Assembly (NCBI RefSeq): GCF_900116445.1
Contig: NZ_FPBH01000001.1
Span: 496,001 to 560,000, forward strand
Source: Paraburkholderia aspalathi
GTDB taxonomy: Bacteria > Pseudomonadota > Gammaproteobacteria > Burkholderiales > Burkholderiaceae
Direction: 5' to 3'
DNA: 64,000 bases
Part shown: piece by piece, positions 44,704 to 54,362 of the stretch
Layout of the letters: every line of letters starts with the position of its first letter
Numbering within the stretch: position 1 is the stretch's first letter
Notes under the pieces: model-generated
Seen by the model: only the letters and a program-made list of their open reading frames with translations
Databases searched by the model: none
What the model was told of the DNA's origin: nothing
Position numbers and translations under genes: made by a program

Positions 44704-45855
44704 ATGCGTAACTTCAGTAGCCTGTTCGTGCGTAGTCTGTTCGCCGCAGGGATTATCTCTGCGGCTCCGAGCCTTGCATTTGCCGACACCACGGTAAAAG
44801 TAGGGTTCGCGGCACCGTTGACAGGTCAATATGCCGCCTATGGAAAGGACCTGCAGTATGGTGTTCAACTTGCCATTGAAGACGCCAAGGCAAAGGGCAT
44901 CAGGATCAATGGCCAGCCGGTGAACTTTGAATTGGTCGCCGAGGATGACCAGGGCGATCCGCGCGTGGCGGTGCAGGTGGGCCAGATGCTTATCGACAAG
45001 GGTTGCAACTTTATTGTCGGGCACTTCAACTCCGGTGCAACGATTCCGGCTTCAGCTCTATACGAAAAGGCCGGTATCCCGGACGTCAATCCGACTTCGA
45101 CCAATCCGTCTCTGAACCAGCGCGGGTTCAAGAACCTTTTCTCAACGATTACGAATGACGCCCAGAACTCGGGAGCAGCTGCGCGCTACGCGGTCAATGT
45201 GCAGAAGGCCAAGCGCATCGCCATCATCGACGACCGCACAGCGTTCGGACAAAACCAGGCAGACGACTTCGAGCGTATTGCGAAGGCTGCAGGTGGCAAT
45301 GTCGTAGCTCATGAGTATACCTCGAACACGGCCGTCGATTTCCGGCCGCAATTGACGAAGATCAAAGGACTCACCCCCGATCTCTTTTATGTGTCGACCA
45401 GCAATCCGCAGGCAGCGCTGATCTTCAAGCAGATGCGCTCGCTCGGCCTACGGGCAACGTACGTCGGCGGTGGCGGCGTGAATACGAGCGAATTCGTCAG
45501 CCTCACGGGAAGCAGTTCGGAAAGCGCCTATGCATGGGAGCCCGGCCGTCCGCTCGAGTCCAACGCGGCAGGTAAGGACTTCGCTGCTCGCTTCAAGAAG
45601 CGCTTTGGAGTAGACGTTCTGGCGTACGCGCAATTTGGGTACGACTCTGCCTCGGTTGCAATCAAAGCCATGCAGGAAGCTAACGACACATCGCCTGCTG
45701 CCATTCGCGGCAAGTTGCAGACCGTTCAGTATGAAGGCGTAACAGGGCCGATTAGCTTCAGTCCAGACGGCTCCCGAAAGGATGCCGCATCGACGCTGTA
45801 CCAGGTGAAGAACGGTAAGTGGGTGCCGGTTCATACCGAAACGGCTGGATCCTAA
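44704..45855 (+). CDS. livK: Periplasmic amino-acid-binding protein, LivK type
   Basis: Type I periplasmic binding protein of 383 residues that feeds the LivHMGF transporter. Signal peptide 'LFAAGIISAAPSLAFA' at the N-terminus. The mature start 'VKVGFAAPLTGQYAAYGKDL', the hinge-region 'GHFNSGATIPASALYEKAGI' and 'SYDD-like' second lobe 'GVDVLAYAQFGYDSASVAIK' fit LivK/LivJ. Its codon use is less GC-biased than that of livHMGF, so it may have been recruited with the catabolic genes. The ligand is unknown, plausibly the cluster's amino or imino acid. Confidence 0.88.
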   Translation: MRNFSSLFVRSLFAAGIISAAPSLAFADTTVKVGFAAPLTGQYAAYGKDLQYGVQLAIEDAKAKGIRINGQPVNFELVAEDDQGDPRVAVQVGQMLIDKGCNFIVGHFNSGATIPASALYEKAGIPDVNPTSTNPSLNQRGFKNLFSTITNDAQNSGAAARYAVNVQKAKRIAIIDDRTAFGQNQADDFERIAKAAGGNVVAHEYTSNTAVDFRPQLTKIKGLTPDLFYVSTSNPQAALIFKQMRSLGLRATYVGGGGVNTSEFVSLTGSSSESAYAWEPGRPLESNAAGKDFAARFKKRFGVDVLAYAQFGYDSASVAIKAMQEANDTSPAAIRGKLQTVQYEGVTGPISFSPDGSRKDAASTLYQVKNGKWVPVHTETAGS

Positions 45856-45907
45856 GAAATACGCGATAGTCACCATCGCATGACATCATAAAATTAAGGA
45901 TAACAAA

Positions 45908-47062
45908 ATGAAAGATTTCAGGTTTGGAACCTGTGTCGCCGGCGTGGCCATGTCGTTGATTGGCAGCGTGGCCCATGCACAATCGTCCGTTACACTCTAC
46001 GGCGTTATCGACGAAGGCATTGACTACGTGAGCAACAGTGGCGGCCACTCGCTTTGGCGTATGCGCGACGGCACATACGACGGTGTTTTCGGGAGCCGTT
46101 GGGGTTTGCGGGGCACCGAAGATCTCGGCGGCGGCCTGAGTGCAATTTTCAAGCTGGAGAACGGTTTCAGCTTGGAGAACGGCCAACTAAGACAGGGTGG
46201 GCTTGAGTTTGGCCGACAGGCATACGTTGGTCTATCGCACGCAACATATGGTACTTTGACCATGGGCCGTCAATACGATTCGGTTGTAGACTTCCTTCAG
46301 CCAGTCACCGCGCCAGGCACCTTCGGCGGCTACTTCTGGCACTCGGGTGATATTGACAATACGGCCAACTCGTTCCGGGTGAACAACTCCGTGAAGTACG
46401 CCAGCCCAACTTTCGCCGGACTCCAATTCGGAGGGATGTACTCATTCACAAACACAAACGCCCCTGGCCGAGGCACTACCGGCATGTGGAGCATTGGCGC
46501 CACGTACTCACTTAGCGGTTTGACTATTGCCGGTGCTTACGAGTACGCCAAGAATCCGGCGGTTTTGTTTGCCGATGGCAACTTCGTGGCCAACACGACT
46601 GGTGCCGCCATCGGGGCTGCCGGGCCTTTCAGCTATGTTGGCAATCCGGCAAACGAACAGATCTTTGGCGCTGGTGCAACATATAAACTGGGCAAGGCCT
46701 TGCTTGGCCTTGACTATACGAACACCAAGTTCAATGACGCTAATGGCTCGACAGCAATTGTAAGGTTTGAAAACTATGAGGCGTTTGCGCAATACAACCT
46801 TACTCCTGTCTTATCGGTAGGAGGAGCATACACTTACACTCATGGTAGTGTTGGCTACAACCAAACCGTTCCTGTCTATCACGAGGTCGCTTTGACGACG
46901 ACGTACTCGTTGTCGAAACGCACTAGTTTCTATGCGATGGCAGCGTGGCAAAAGGCGGCCGCTGGGGCTACACAAGCGGCCCTGTTCGACGGGGTCGTTG
47001 GGGACGCGTCGACCAATAACCATCAGATTGCCGCACGTATCGGGATGTACACGAAGTTTTAA
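45908..47062 (+). CDS. Gram-negative porin
   Basis: Outer-membrane porin of 384 residues with signal peptide 'AMSLIGSVAHA', mature start 'QSSVTLYGVIDEGIDYV', 'SRWGLRGTEDLGGGLSAIFK', 'LTMGRQYDSVVDFLQP' and a C-terminal Phe ('IAARIGMYTKF'). Same family as the porin at 25.4-26.5 kb. AAGGATAA lies upstream of the ATG. It completes a self-contained uptake set (porin, binding protein, ABC transporter) for the catabolic cluster and is the last gene before the IS2-type element. Confidence 0.9.
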   Translation: MKDFRFGTCVAGVAMSLIGSVAHAQSSVTLYGVIDEGIDYVSNSGGHSLWRMRDGTYDGVFGSRWGLRGTEDLGGGLSAIFKLENGFSLENGQLRQGGLEFGRQAYVGLSHATYGTLTMGRQYDSVVDFLQPVTAPGTFGGYFWHSGDIDNTANSFRVNNSVKYASPTFAGLQFGGMYSFTNTNAPGRGTTGMWSIGATYSLSGLTIAGAYEYAKNPAVLFADGNFVANTTGAAIGAAGPFSYVGNPANEQIFGAGATYKLGKALLGLDYTNTKFNDANGSTAIVRFENYEAFAQYNLTPVLSVGGAYTYTHGSVGYNQTVPVYHEVALTTTYSLSKRTSFYAMAAWQKAAAGATQAALFDGVVGDASTNNHQIAARIGMYTKF

Positions 47063-47249
47063 ATTCATAGCGATTGTGATCGGCCGGTCCTGCATCGGCC
47101 GTCTTCCTTGACCGGACGTTGTCCGACGGCAATGAGAGAATTCACGTTTGTGCATTTCCAGTTCGGGGTACGGATGAATCGCCATTTCTTGTTGGCGCGT
47201 TGGTTGATGTGATCCCGGTGGATTTGCCCCCGTACTTCCGGACACCACC

Positions 47250-48137
47250 TCACACTTGAGTTGATGAATCGGTTCTGCGCCTGAACTCGCGTGGCGAGCG
47301 ATATTTCAGTGCACTGTGGGGATGCTGCTCGTTGTAATGCTCGAACGCGACGGCGAGGTTGCGCGCTGCGGTCGCGGCGTCCGGCTTGGGCATGAATGCC
47401 ACGTAGTCACGCTTCATCGTCTTCACGAAGCTTTCTGCCATGCCGTTACTTTGCGGGCTGCACACCGGTGTAGTCAATGGCTTCAGGCCAATGCCAGACG
47501 CGAAGGCCCTGGTCCTTTCCGCCGTGTACCCCGAGCCGTTGTCCGTCAGCCATTCGATTTCCGACGGCGCCTTAAGGACGTTGCCAAAGCGGTTCTCGAC
47601 GGCAGCCAGCATCACGTCACGCACCACATCGCCGCTGTGGCCGCCGGTCGTCGCCGCCCAACTCATTGCTTCACGGTCACAGCAATCCAGCGCAAACGTC
47701 ACGCGCAATGGTTCGCCGTTGTCGCAGCGAAACTCAAAGCCGTCAGAACACCAGCGCTGGTTGCTCTTCGCCACTGCGACCTTGCCATCATGCCGACGTT
47801 CAGGTCGTGGGGGAGCGGGTCTGCGTTGTAGCAGCAAGCCGTGAACGCGCATCACCCGATACACACGTTTGGCATTGACGGGAGCAGCACCTCGGCCCTC
47901 CCGCTGACGACGCAACATGCCCCAGACTCGACGATAACCATAGCTCGGCAGGTCAGTGACGGTCAGCCGTATATCTTCGACCAGCCCGGCATCGTCCGTC
48001 TTCCTTGCGCTGCGTCCATCCTGCCAGTCGGCAGGACGTGCAAGCCTCGCCGTCACGTTTGAGCGCGCTACACCGAGAACGTCGCAGACCTGCTTCACTG
48101 GTCGTCCCCCGGCAATGATGGTGAGCACGCAATCCAT
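47250..48137 (-). CDS. IS2-type transposase, catalytic part (OrfB)
   Basis: Integrase-core DDE transposase of 295 residues. '[20 protein letters not shown]' carries the first Asp, '[19 protein letters not shown]' the second, and '[19 protein letters not shown]' the Glu. The N-terminal part '[15 protein letters not shown]' is the HTH_21 region. It overlaps OrfA by 43 bases. The A-rich CGAAAATGG at the overlap allows a -1 ribosomal frameshift giving the OrfAB fusion, as in IS2. Confidence 0.93.
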   Translation of the reverse strand: MDCVLTIIAGGRPVKQVCDVLGVARSNVTARLARPADWQDGRSARKTDDAGLVEDIRLTVTDLPSYGYRRVWGMLRRQREGRGAAPVNAKRVYRVMRVHGLLLQRRPAPPRPERRHDGKVAVAKSNQRWCSDGFEFRCDNGEPLRVTFALDCCDREAMSWAATTGGHSGDVVRDVMLAAVENRFGNVLKAPSEIEWLTDNGSGYTAERTRAFASGIGLKPLTTPVCSPQSNGMAESFVKTMKRDYVAFMPKPDAATAARNLAVAFEHYNEQHPHSALKYRSPREFRRRTDSSTQV

Positions 48138-48490
48138 TTTCGCGACTTCGCTACCTCCACCGCTTCACGAAGAATCTCGTTCTCCATGGTCTTCTTTCCT
48201 AGCAAGCGCTGCAGTTCCCTGATTTGTTTCAGCGCATCGCTCAACTCGGACGCCGGGACCACTTCCTCGCCGGCGCTGACTGCCGACAGGCTGCCGTCCT
48301 GATACAGCTTGCGCCAGTGAAACAGCTGATTCGGATTGACGCCGTGCTGGCGTGCAACCATCGAGACCGATTTGCCCGGCTCGAAACTCTCTCGTACCAT
48401 CGTCAGCTTTTCTTCCGCTGACCATCGCCGCCGGCGCTCCGGCCCCGTCAACACTTCCATCACTTCTTGCTTGTTGTTAGTCAAAAACAC
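48095..48490 (-). CDS. IS2-type OrfA (HTH, terminus-binding)
   Basis: A 131-residue protein closely resembling IS2 OrfA: '[20 protein letters not shown]', '[20 protein letters not shown]' (helix-turn-helix), '[20 protein letters not shown]' (leucine-zipper) and the end '[16 protein letters not shown]'. It binds the IS ends and inhibits transposition when made alone; fused to OrfB by frameshifting it forms the transposase. Confidence 0.92.
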   Translation of the reverse strand: MFLTNNKQEVMEVLTGPERRRRWSAEEKLTMVRESFEPGKSVSMVARQHGVNPNQLFHWRKLYQDGSLSAVSAGEEVVPASELSDALKQIRELQRLLGKKTMENEILREAVEVAKSRKWIACSPSLPGDDQ

Positions 48491-48554
48491 AGTCGTATGC
48501 CTACCCGCTATTGTAAGTGGGAGACTGTGTCCGGAGTTTCAGGGGGCCGCTCCA

Positions 48555-48873
48555 CCCGGGGGGGCAGTGGGTCAAGCAATGACTCTCCGCAGCCAATAGG
48601 CGTGTAACGATCGGGACCGAACCTCGAGCGGTTCTCATAGACTGCAGACCTTGTTTTGCGCATCGGCGCGAGTTCTCGGGTGCCAGCAATGCGATCCACG
48701 AACGACGCCCTTCAGAGGCTGGTGGCGGGGGGCGTGAGTTGTGATAGTGATGCGGGTCAGCGGAGGTCCGCCGGCATTTTCCAGGGAATATGCGCAAGTA
48801 AAGAACGATTTCCTGATACTCGCAGGCTGTGTTAAAGCGGACACCCGCACAAACACAGCAGAGGATCTGGACG
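48555..48873. other. Leader of the recombinase operon, between IS2-type element and first recombinase
   Basis: A 319-base non-coding stretch. It contains the inverted repeat GAACC-TCGAGC-GGTTC (48619-48634) and presumably the operon promoter. If the operon belongs to an SE-type element, one element end should lie here or just left of the IS2-type insertion. GAGGATC precedes the first start codon. Confidence 0.45.
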
Positions 48874-50322
48874 ATGACGGCAAGACGAACGACCATCCGG
48901 CAATTGCCGCTGACCGAGGTCGTTGACCGCGACACGCCCGGCGCGACGCCGGTCAGTATCACCACACCCGAGGGCGGCACCATCTATCACACGGTCCCGC
49001 TCGCAGACTTCTACACCGGCAAGCGACGCGACGCCCGCCCGCAGTGGGTCGCAGGCACCTTCCCTCTCTTTCCTGTTGTCCGGCTCACTGACGGCGCGCC
49101 ATGGGCCGAGGCGAACATCTGGCTCATCGATATGATGGAGTTGAAGGCGTCGCCGAACATGCTGACGTTCGCCAGCATCGCTGACGACCTGGTGGCGTTC
49201 CGTCGTTATCTGGATGACGAGGGCATCGACTGGCTGACGTTCCCCGTGAACAAGCGGCAACGTCCGACCTACCGCTATAGCGCCTCGATCAAGCTCGCCG
49301 TGCAGGCAGGCGAACTGTCTCCTGGCGTCGCCAGGCGTCGTATGGGCGCCGTGGTGCGCTTCTATCGCTGGCTCGTGACCGAAGCAGCCTTCCGCCCGGC
49401 GAACGCGCCGTGGGTCGAATCTGACCGGCTCATCGAGTTCAAGGACAGGAAGGGCTTTAGCAGCGTGATCGAGGTCAAGACCACCGACCTGTCGATCAGT
49501 GGTCGGCGCGCAGAAGACCCGTGGGACGATCACATTCAGGATGGCGGCCGTCTGCGCCCGCTCCCCGCGTCCGAGCAGTCAGTGCTGCTTGAGTCGTTAG
49601 CCGCTCTCCGCAACACGGAGATGACGCTTGTTCATCTGTTCGCGCTGTTGACGGGCGCTCGCACCCAGACTGTACTGACCGTGCGTGCGAAACACGTGGC
49701 GCGCAAGCCGGGCGAGTTTCATGGCGACGACGTCCGTCTCGCCTGCGGGCCGGGCACAGGCATCGACACGAAGGGCGCGGTCAAGGGCGTATTGCACCTG
49801 CCGCGCGGTTTCTATGAGCGGCTGTACATCTACGTGCATAGCGATCGTGCACGCAGGCGTCGCCAACTGGCAAACGGCGGCGATCACTTCGACCAGCCAC
49901 TCTTTCTGAGCCATCACGGTGCGCCGCTCTACGAGCATCGCGAGTCGCGCGCCCCGGTCAGCACTGGCCCGCAGGTGCGTCGCCACGTCAAGACCGGGCA
50001 GGCCGTGCGCCAGTTCATCAGGGACGAACTGTTGCCCATGATGCGCGTGCGGCTCGCCAACCCCAGGTACGAGTTCAGCTTCCACGACCTGCGCGCGACC
50101 TTCGGGTTGAACATGGTCGACGCCATGACAGCGAACGGGACGAAGTACACGCGGGCGCTCGATCAGTTGCGGCAGTTGATGTGGCACGTACAACCGTCAA
50201 TGACCGAGCGCTATCTCGCTTACCGCGAGAATCGCAAGCTGTTCGACGCAGTGCAGGATGGCTGGGGCGCACACCTGTCGACGCTGGTCGCGCGCACGCT
50301 CGACACTATGGTGGCAGCATGA
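48874..50322 (+). CDS. Tyrosine recombinase, first gene of a recombinase operon (IntA-like)
   Basis: DNA recombinase of 482 residues. Catalytic residues are visible: Arg in 'ALLTGARTQTVLTVRAKHV', HxxR in 'FSFHDLRATFGLN', a second His in 'LMWHVQPSMTERYLAYREN' and the Tyr in the same segment. The N-terminal half includes a core-binding domain ('FASIADDLVAFRRYLDDEGI'). I use the ATG at 48874, behind GAGGATC; an earlier Met at 48829 lacks a binding site. It overlaps the next gene by ATGA. Position and partners match intA of SE-type elements. Confidence 0.82.
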   Translation: MTARRTTIRQLPLTEVVDRDTPGATPVSITTPEGGTIYHTVPLADFYTGKRRDARPQWVAGTFPLFPVVRLTDGAPWAEANIWLIDMMELKASPNMLTFASIADDLVAFRRYLDDEGIDWLTFPVNKRQRPTYRYSASIKLAVQAGELSPGVARRRMGAVVRFYRWLVTEAAFRPANAPWVESDRLIEFKDRKGFSSVIEVKTTDLSISGRRAEDPWDDHIQDGGRLRPLPASEQSVLLESLAALRNTEMTLVHLFALLTGARTQTVLTVRAKHVARKPGEFHGDDVRLACGPGTGIDTKGAVKGVLHLPRGFYERLYIYVHSDRARRRRQLANGGDHFDQPLFLSHHGAPLYEHRESRAPVSTGPQVRRHVKTGQAVRQFIRDELLPMMRVRLANPRYEFSFHDLRATFGLNMVDAMTANGTKYTRALDQLRQLMWHVQPSMTERYLAYRENRKLFDAVQDGWGAHLSTLVARTLDTMVAA

Positions 50323-51776
50323 GCCGCCAGTACGAGGAAGTGCGCATGCCGCTCGCGGAGGGCGCGACGCTGCTGCACCCCGAGCGCGCGCTGCTCAGGT
50401 GGGAAGGCATTGATGGCCGTGCCGATATCGGGCAGATCTGCTACCTGAAGCGTGACACGTCGAGGCCGCAGCGCTCGCGACGCATTTTCGACGTTACAAG
50501 CTTCAGTAGCGAACGCGCCAGGGTCGTACGCCTGCTGGTGGCGCAGCTTTCCGGGCGGATGACACTTGGCGCGATGCGTCCGAAGACAGTTCACCGCGCT
50601 CTGCGCGTCGTGCTTGATTTCGCGAACTGGTCCGACAGGCAGGGCTTGCATCAGGTACTCTGTGACGAGAAGGCTACCGCGGAGGCGGTTCATCGCTACT
50701 TCCGTGAGAAGCGAGAACAGGTCTCGCTGAGTAACGTGAACCGCAATTCCGTAGCCATCGATCAGCGTAATCTGTTGTCGATGCTACGTGAGTTCTTCAG
50801 CAATGACGACTTCTGTGCCAATGTGTTAGTGCTGCGCCAGCAACGGGAAGCTTCTGTGCCGACCGCTGTGCCTGACGCTCAAGCACAAGCCGACCTGCTC
50901 GCGTGGGCTGACGCGCTCTTCAGCAGCATCAGCAGGTTGGTGCTCGACTTCAAGCCATACCCGGTGCGCGTGACCACGGTGCGAGGTGAGAATCTTTGCC
51001 TTGTTCCGCACATCTACGGCCGTAGTGACGGAGACGACTCGCGCGGCCTCTTTGGCTGGAATCTGGAGACAGGAGAGCCGCGCACACGGGAGGAACTCAG
51101 GACGCGTATGGCTGGGGCAGGAGCTAAAACTCCTCGCGAGAGTTCGTGGAGCATCGCCAGGCTAACGGCTAAAAATCTTGCGGCAGCGAACGCGGACGCG
51201 CAGTCGCCGATCCGACGCTCGCACGCTTCGATAGCGGCATCTTGCTTCGCCGCGCTGTTTCTGGCCGAAACGGGCATCAACCTCGCACAACTGCTGGCCA
51301 TGAAGTGGAGCCCGGAGCTTGCCGCGAGCCTTATGGATGCGTCGATTGCGCGTCAGAAGTTTCGTGAGGTCAAGTATCGGGCAGGCGGGAAGGAAGTGAC
51401 GTTCACCGTCTCGCTGGGCTTCATGCCAAAGCTCAAGGCGTATCTGGCGTTGCGCGAGTATCTGGTGCAGGACGCAGACTGCGACGCGTTGTTGGTCGTA
51501 GTCGGGCATCATGCCCAGTTGCGGCGGCTAACTGGTCTCTCAACACAATTCCTGGAACGGCTTTACCGTCGACTCGACACGCTCGGGATCGTGCTGCCGC
51601 GTATTAGCGCACGTCAGTGGCGTGCGGCAAAGCAGGATTGGGCGGTGAGCAACCACGACCCTCTCGTCGCAGCCAGGCTGATGGGGCACTCGCTGGCCAC
51701 GGCGCTGCGCTCATACTCGAACGGCACGGATGCTGTGAATTTCCGGCATATAGGCGCCATTTCGTTTTCGGCGTAA
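50319..51776 (+). pseudogene. Tyrosine-recombinase-fold gene (Tfp-like), 5' part, split by IS21-family element
   Basis: The first 471 codons of a gene interrupted at 51733 by the IS21-family element; after 'RSYSNGTDA' the frame runs into IS sequence and stops at 51776. The fold is that of a tyrosine recombinase, with Tyr in 'MGHSLATALRSYSNG' and an Arg in 'ISARQWRAAKQDW'. The first catalytic Arg position is Asn ('AETGINLAQLLAMKW') and the HxxR His is missing. It is therefore probably not catalytic, as expected of the tfp gene in SE-type modules. The start overlaps the first recombinase stop by ATGA. Removing the IS rejoins it in frame with 54363-54828. Confidence 0.85.
51729..51733. repeat. 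Target-site duplication GATGC, left copy
   Basis: GATGC immediately left of the IS21-family element; identical copy at 54358-54362. Confidence 0.92.
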
Positions 51777-51860
51777 TGGCGCCACCGGATTTCCGGCGTA
51801 ATGGAGCCACGGCGTTTTCGGCGTAAAGGCGCCAGTAGTTTTCCGGCGTAATGGCGCCAC
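51740..51860. repeat. Tandem transposase-binding repeats at the left IS21-type end
   Basis: Five degenerate copies of TTCCGGCGTAATGGCGCCAC in the same orientation. Multiple terminal repeats of this kind are a family trait of IS21 elements. Confidence 0.85.
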
Positions 51861-51952
51861 CCAGATGACGAGCAGCGAGGGTTCGAACTTCATTGATCGG
51901 CTAGACTCCCGGCCTTTTGCCGGGAGAGGCCGTGGCCAATCGGAGGTTCGAG

Positions 51953-53476
51953 ATGTACCAATACCGACAGATCCTGGTGCGCATGCGCCGAGGCGACTCT
52001 GACCGGGATATCGCACGATCGAAGACCATGGGGCGCAAGAAGATCGCGCAGGTGCGGGAGATTGCCGCCAGGAACGGATGGTTGGCGCGTGAAGCGGTTT
52101 TGCCCGACGAACACGTAATGGCCGCTTTCCTGGATCGCAAAGAGGCTCCGCTACCATCGAGCTGCGTCTCAACATTGGAACCGTGGCGGGAGCAGATCAC
52201 CAGGTGGCGGGCAACCGGAGTTCAATGCACGACGATCCACGCCACGCTGGTTCGCAACCACGGGTACGGCGGCAGCTATTCGTCGGTCTATCGTTTCCTT
52301 CTGCATATAGACGCATCGCGCACGCCCGACGTGCCGCTGCGCCTGGAATTCAAGCCGGCCGAAGCGGCACAGGTTGATTTCGGCGCCGGTCCGATGATGA
52401 CCGACGCGCTCACCGGCGAGATCCACAAGACGTGGTTCTTCGTCATGACCCTCGCCTGGTCGCGCCACCAATATGTTGAGTTTGTCCGAGACCAGACGGT
52501 AGCGACCTGGCTGGGATGTCACCGGCGCGCCTTCGAGGCATTTGGTGGTGTGCCGGCTCGGGTCATCATCGACAATTGTAAATGTGCGATCACGCGCGCG
52601 TGCTATTACGAGCCCGAGGTGCAACGCGCGTACGGCGAGTGCGCAGAAGGATACGGTTTCAAGATTGATGCTTGTCCGCCAAGGGATCCGCAAAAAAAAG
52701 GAATCGTGGAATCGGGCGTCAAATTTGTGAAGCGAGGCTTCTTGCCCTTACGCGAGTTTCGTGGCGTGGCTGACGCCAATCGCCAGGTACACGCGTGGGT
52801 AATGAACGAAGCCGGCAACCGCATTCACGGTACGACCCGCGAGATGCCCCTCAAGCGCTTCGCGGAAGTCGAACGAAGCCTGCTGATCAGCTTGCCGGAC
52901 GTGCCGCCGGAGCTCGTCGTGTGGGCGAAGGCCAAGGTGCACCGCGACGCTCATGTCCAGTTCGAGCAGAGTTTTTATTCGGTCCCGTATAGGCTGGTCG
53001 GCGAGGAACTGTGGCTCAAGGCGACCGACACCATGGTGACGCTGTATCGCGGGCAGGAATCGGTCGCAGCTCACGCCCGCCTTACTCGCGCAGGCGGCCG
53101 TCGCACGGTAGACGATCATCTGCCATCCGCTGCCCAGGCGTGGCAACTGCAGGACACCCAGTGGTGCCTGGCAGCTGCGGAGCAGATCGGGCCTGCCTGC
53201 TATGCCCTGGTTCAGGCGCTCTTCGGCGATAAAGTCTTAATCAAGATGCGCTCGGTGCAAGGCGTTTTGCGGCTTAAACAGAAGTATGGAGCAGTCCGCC
53301 TTGAAGCTGCCTGCTCGCGCGCCAACCACTACGGAACGCCGCACTACACGGCCGTTAAAACCATTCTGCAAAAGGGATTGGATCAGCTGACGCTGTTAAA
53401 TGCCTTTGATGCGCTGGCGAGCACCTACACCGAAGGGGGCCGTTTCTGCCGCAACACACAAACCATTCTCCAATAA
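51953..53476 (+). CDS. istA: IS21-family transposase IstA
   Basis: DDE transposase of 507 residues. An N-terminal HTH ('RGDSDRDIARSKTMGRKKIA') is followed by the catalytic core with Asp in 'AQVDFGAGPMMTDAL', Asp in 'RVIIDNCKCAITR' and Glu in 'KGIVESGVKFVKRGF'. The start at 51953 has CGGAGG upstream; 12 codons of earlier frame are ignored. It ends 8 bases before istB. Apparently intact. Confidence 0.94.
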   Translation: MYQYRQILVRMRRGDSDRDIARSKTMGRKKIAQVREIAARNGWLAREAVLPDEHVMAAFLDRKEAPLPSSCVSTLEPWREQITRWRATGVQCTTIHATLVRNHGYGGSYSSVYRFLLHIDASRTPDVPLRLEFKPAEAAQVDFGAGPMMTDALTGEIHKTWFFVMTLAWSRHQYVEFVRDQTVATWLGCHRRAFEAFGGVPARVIIDNCKCAITRACYYEPEVQRAYGECAEGYGFKIDACPPRDPQKKGIVESGVKFVKRGFLPLREFRGVADANRQVHAWVMNEAGNRIHGTTREMPLKRFAEVERSLLISLPDVPPELVVWAKAKVHRDAHVQFEQSFYSVPYRLVGEELWLKATDTMVTLYRGQESVAAHARLTRAGGRRTVDDHLPSAAQAWQLQDTQWCLAAAEQIGPACYALVQALFGDKVLIKMRSVQGVLRLKQKYGAVRLEAACSRANHYGTPHYTAVKTILQKGLDQLTLLNAFDALASTYTEGGRFCRNTQTILQ

Positions 53477-53484
53477 GGCCGGCC

Positions 53485-54273
53485 ATGCATCCCATTCCTG
53501 AACTGACTCCACTGCTTAAACAGCTGCGCTTGTCCGGCATCCTCGATTCGCTGGAAGCGCGAAACCGCGAGGCCATCGATCGCAAGCTCGCCTTCACCGA
53601 ATTCCTTTCGCTGCTCATTCACGACGAAGTAGCCAGGCGCGATAACAAGAAGCTCAGCCTGCGCATGCGACGCGCCAACTTCCGCAGCCAGAAGACGCTT
53701 GAAGGATTCGACTTCGACCGGCTACCAGGGCTGAATCGATCCGCTATCCATGATCTCGCCACGTGCCGATTTATTGACGAGAAGGTGGCGGTCCTGATTG
53801 CCGGGCCTTGCGGAACGGGGAAAAGCCATCTTGCGCAAGCCCTCGGACACGCTGCAGCTCGGCAAGGACACGATGTGCTGTTCTCAACACAAAGCCAATT
53901 ATTAGCAAGCCTGCGCAGCGCGGCAGCCGTGGGCACTTACGACCGTCGTTTCCAGTATCTCGCCAAGCTTCCACTTCTGATCATTGACGACTTTGGTCTT
54001 AAGCCGCTGCGTTCGCCAGACGATGAAGACTTCCACGACCTGATCGCCGAGCGTTATGAGCGCGCAGCAACAATTTTAACTTCGAATCTGGACTTTCCAG
54101 AATGGGGGGAAGCATTCCCAGGTAACAAGATGATCGGCGCGGCAACCCTCGACCGCCTGCGTCACGGCGCTCACAAAATCGTCCTCGACGGTGAGAGCTA
54201 TCGCGGACTAAAACCGGGCGTCGAAACACTCAGAACCGAGCTTGCAAAAGGAGGCAAAATCAAGCAACCTTGA
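53485..54273 (+). CDS. istB: IS21-family helper ATPase IstB
   Basis: DnaC-like AAA+ ATPase of 262 residues that selects targets and stimulates IstA. Walker A is 'IAGPCGTGKSHLAQALGHAA', Walker B 'LLIIDDFGLKPL'. The N-terminal helices 'LKQLRLSGILDSLEARNREA' contact IstA. Normal length and intact. Confidence 0.95.
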   Translation: MHPIPELTPLLKQLRLSGILDSLEARNREAIDRKLAFTEFLSLLIHDEVARRDNKKLSLRMRRANFRSQKTLEGFDFDRLPGLNRSAIHDLATCRFIDEKVAVLIAGPCGTGKSHLAQALGHAAARQGHDVLFSTQSQLLASLRSAAAVGTYDRRFQYLAKLPLLIIDDFGLKPLRSPDDEDFHDLIAERYERAATILTSNLDFPEWGEAFPGNKMIGAATLDRLRHGAHKIVLDGESYRGLKPGVETLRTELAKGGKIKQP

Positions 54274-54357
54274 TCCCCGTTCGAGCCCTCGAATTGCGCG
54301 TTTCCAGTGGCGTCATTACGGCGAAAATGCCCGGCGCCATTACGCCGAAAGGTGACA

Positions 54358-54362
54358 GATGC
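54358..54362. repeat. Target-site duplication GATGC, right copy
   Basis: Immediately right of the IS21-family element; matches 51729-51733. Confidence 0.92.

Larger units (their letters stand above)
47219..48554 (-). mobile_element. IS3-family element, IS2 group, complete, with CCCGG target duplication
   Basis: A 1336-base element. The left end TGGATTTGCCCCCGTACTTC and the right end, read in reverse, TGGAGCGGCCCCCTGAAACT, form imperfect inverted repeats. CCCGG occurs immediately outside both ends (47214-47218 and 48555-48559), a five-base target duplication as expected for IS2. OrfA and OrfB overlap on the reverse strand. Both ends and both frames look intact, so it may still be active. Confidence 0.93.
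51734..54357 (+). mobile_element. IS21-family element inserted in the Tfp-like gene
   Basis: A 2624-base element with ends TGTGAATTTCCGGCATATAG and, read in reverse, TGTCACCTTTCGGCGTAATG. Its istA and istB genes lie in tandem. It is flanked by GATGC duplications. Five tandem copies of a 21-25 base unit built on TTCCGGCGTAATGGCGCCA fill the left end (about 51740-51860) and two inverted copies the right end (54300-54350); these are the usual IstA binding sites. Confidence 0.95.

Noticed and set aside
51734..51860. The tandem repeats as a CRISPR array
   Set aside because: Units are about 21-25 bases, abutting without spacers, and sit at an IS21-type end with matching inverted copies at the other end. 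They are transposase-binding repeats.
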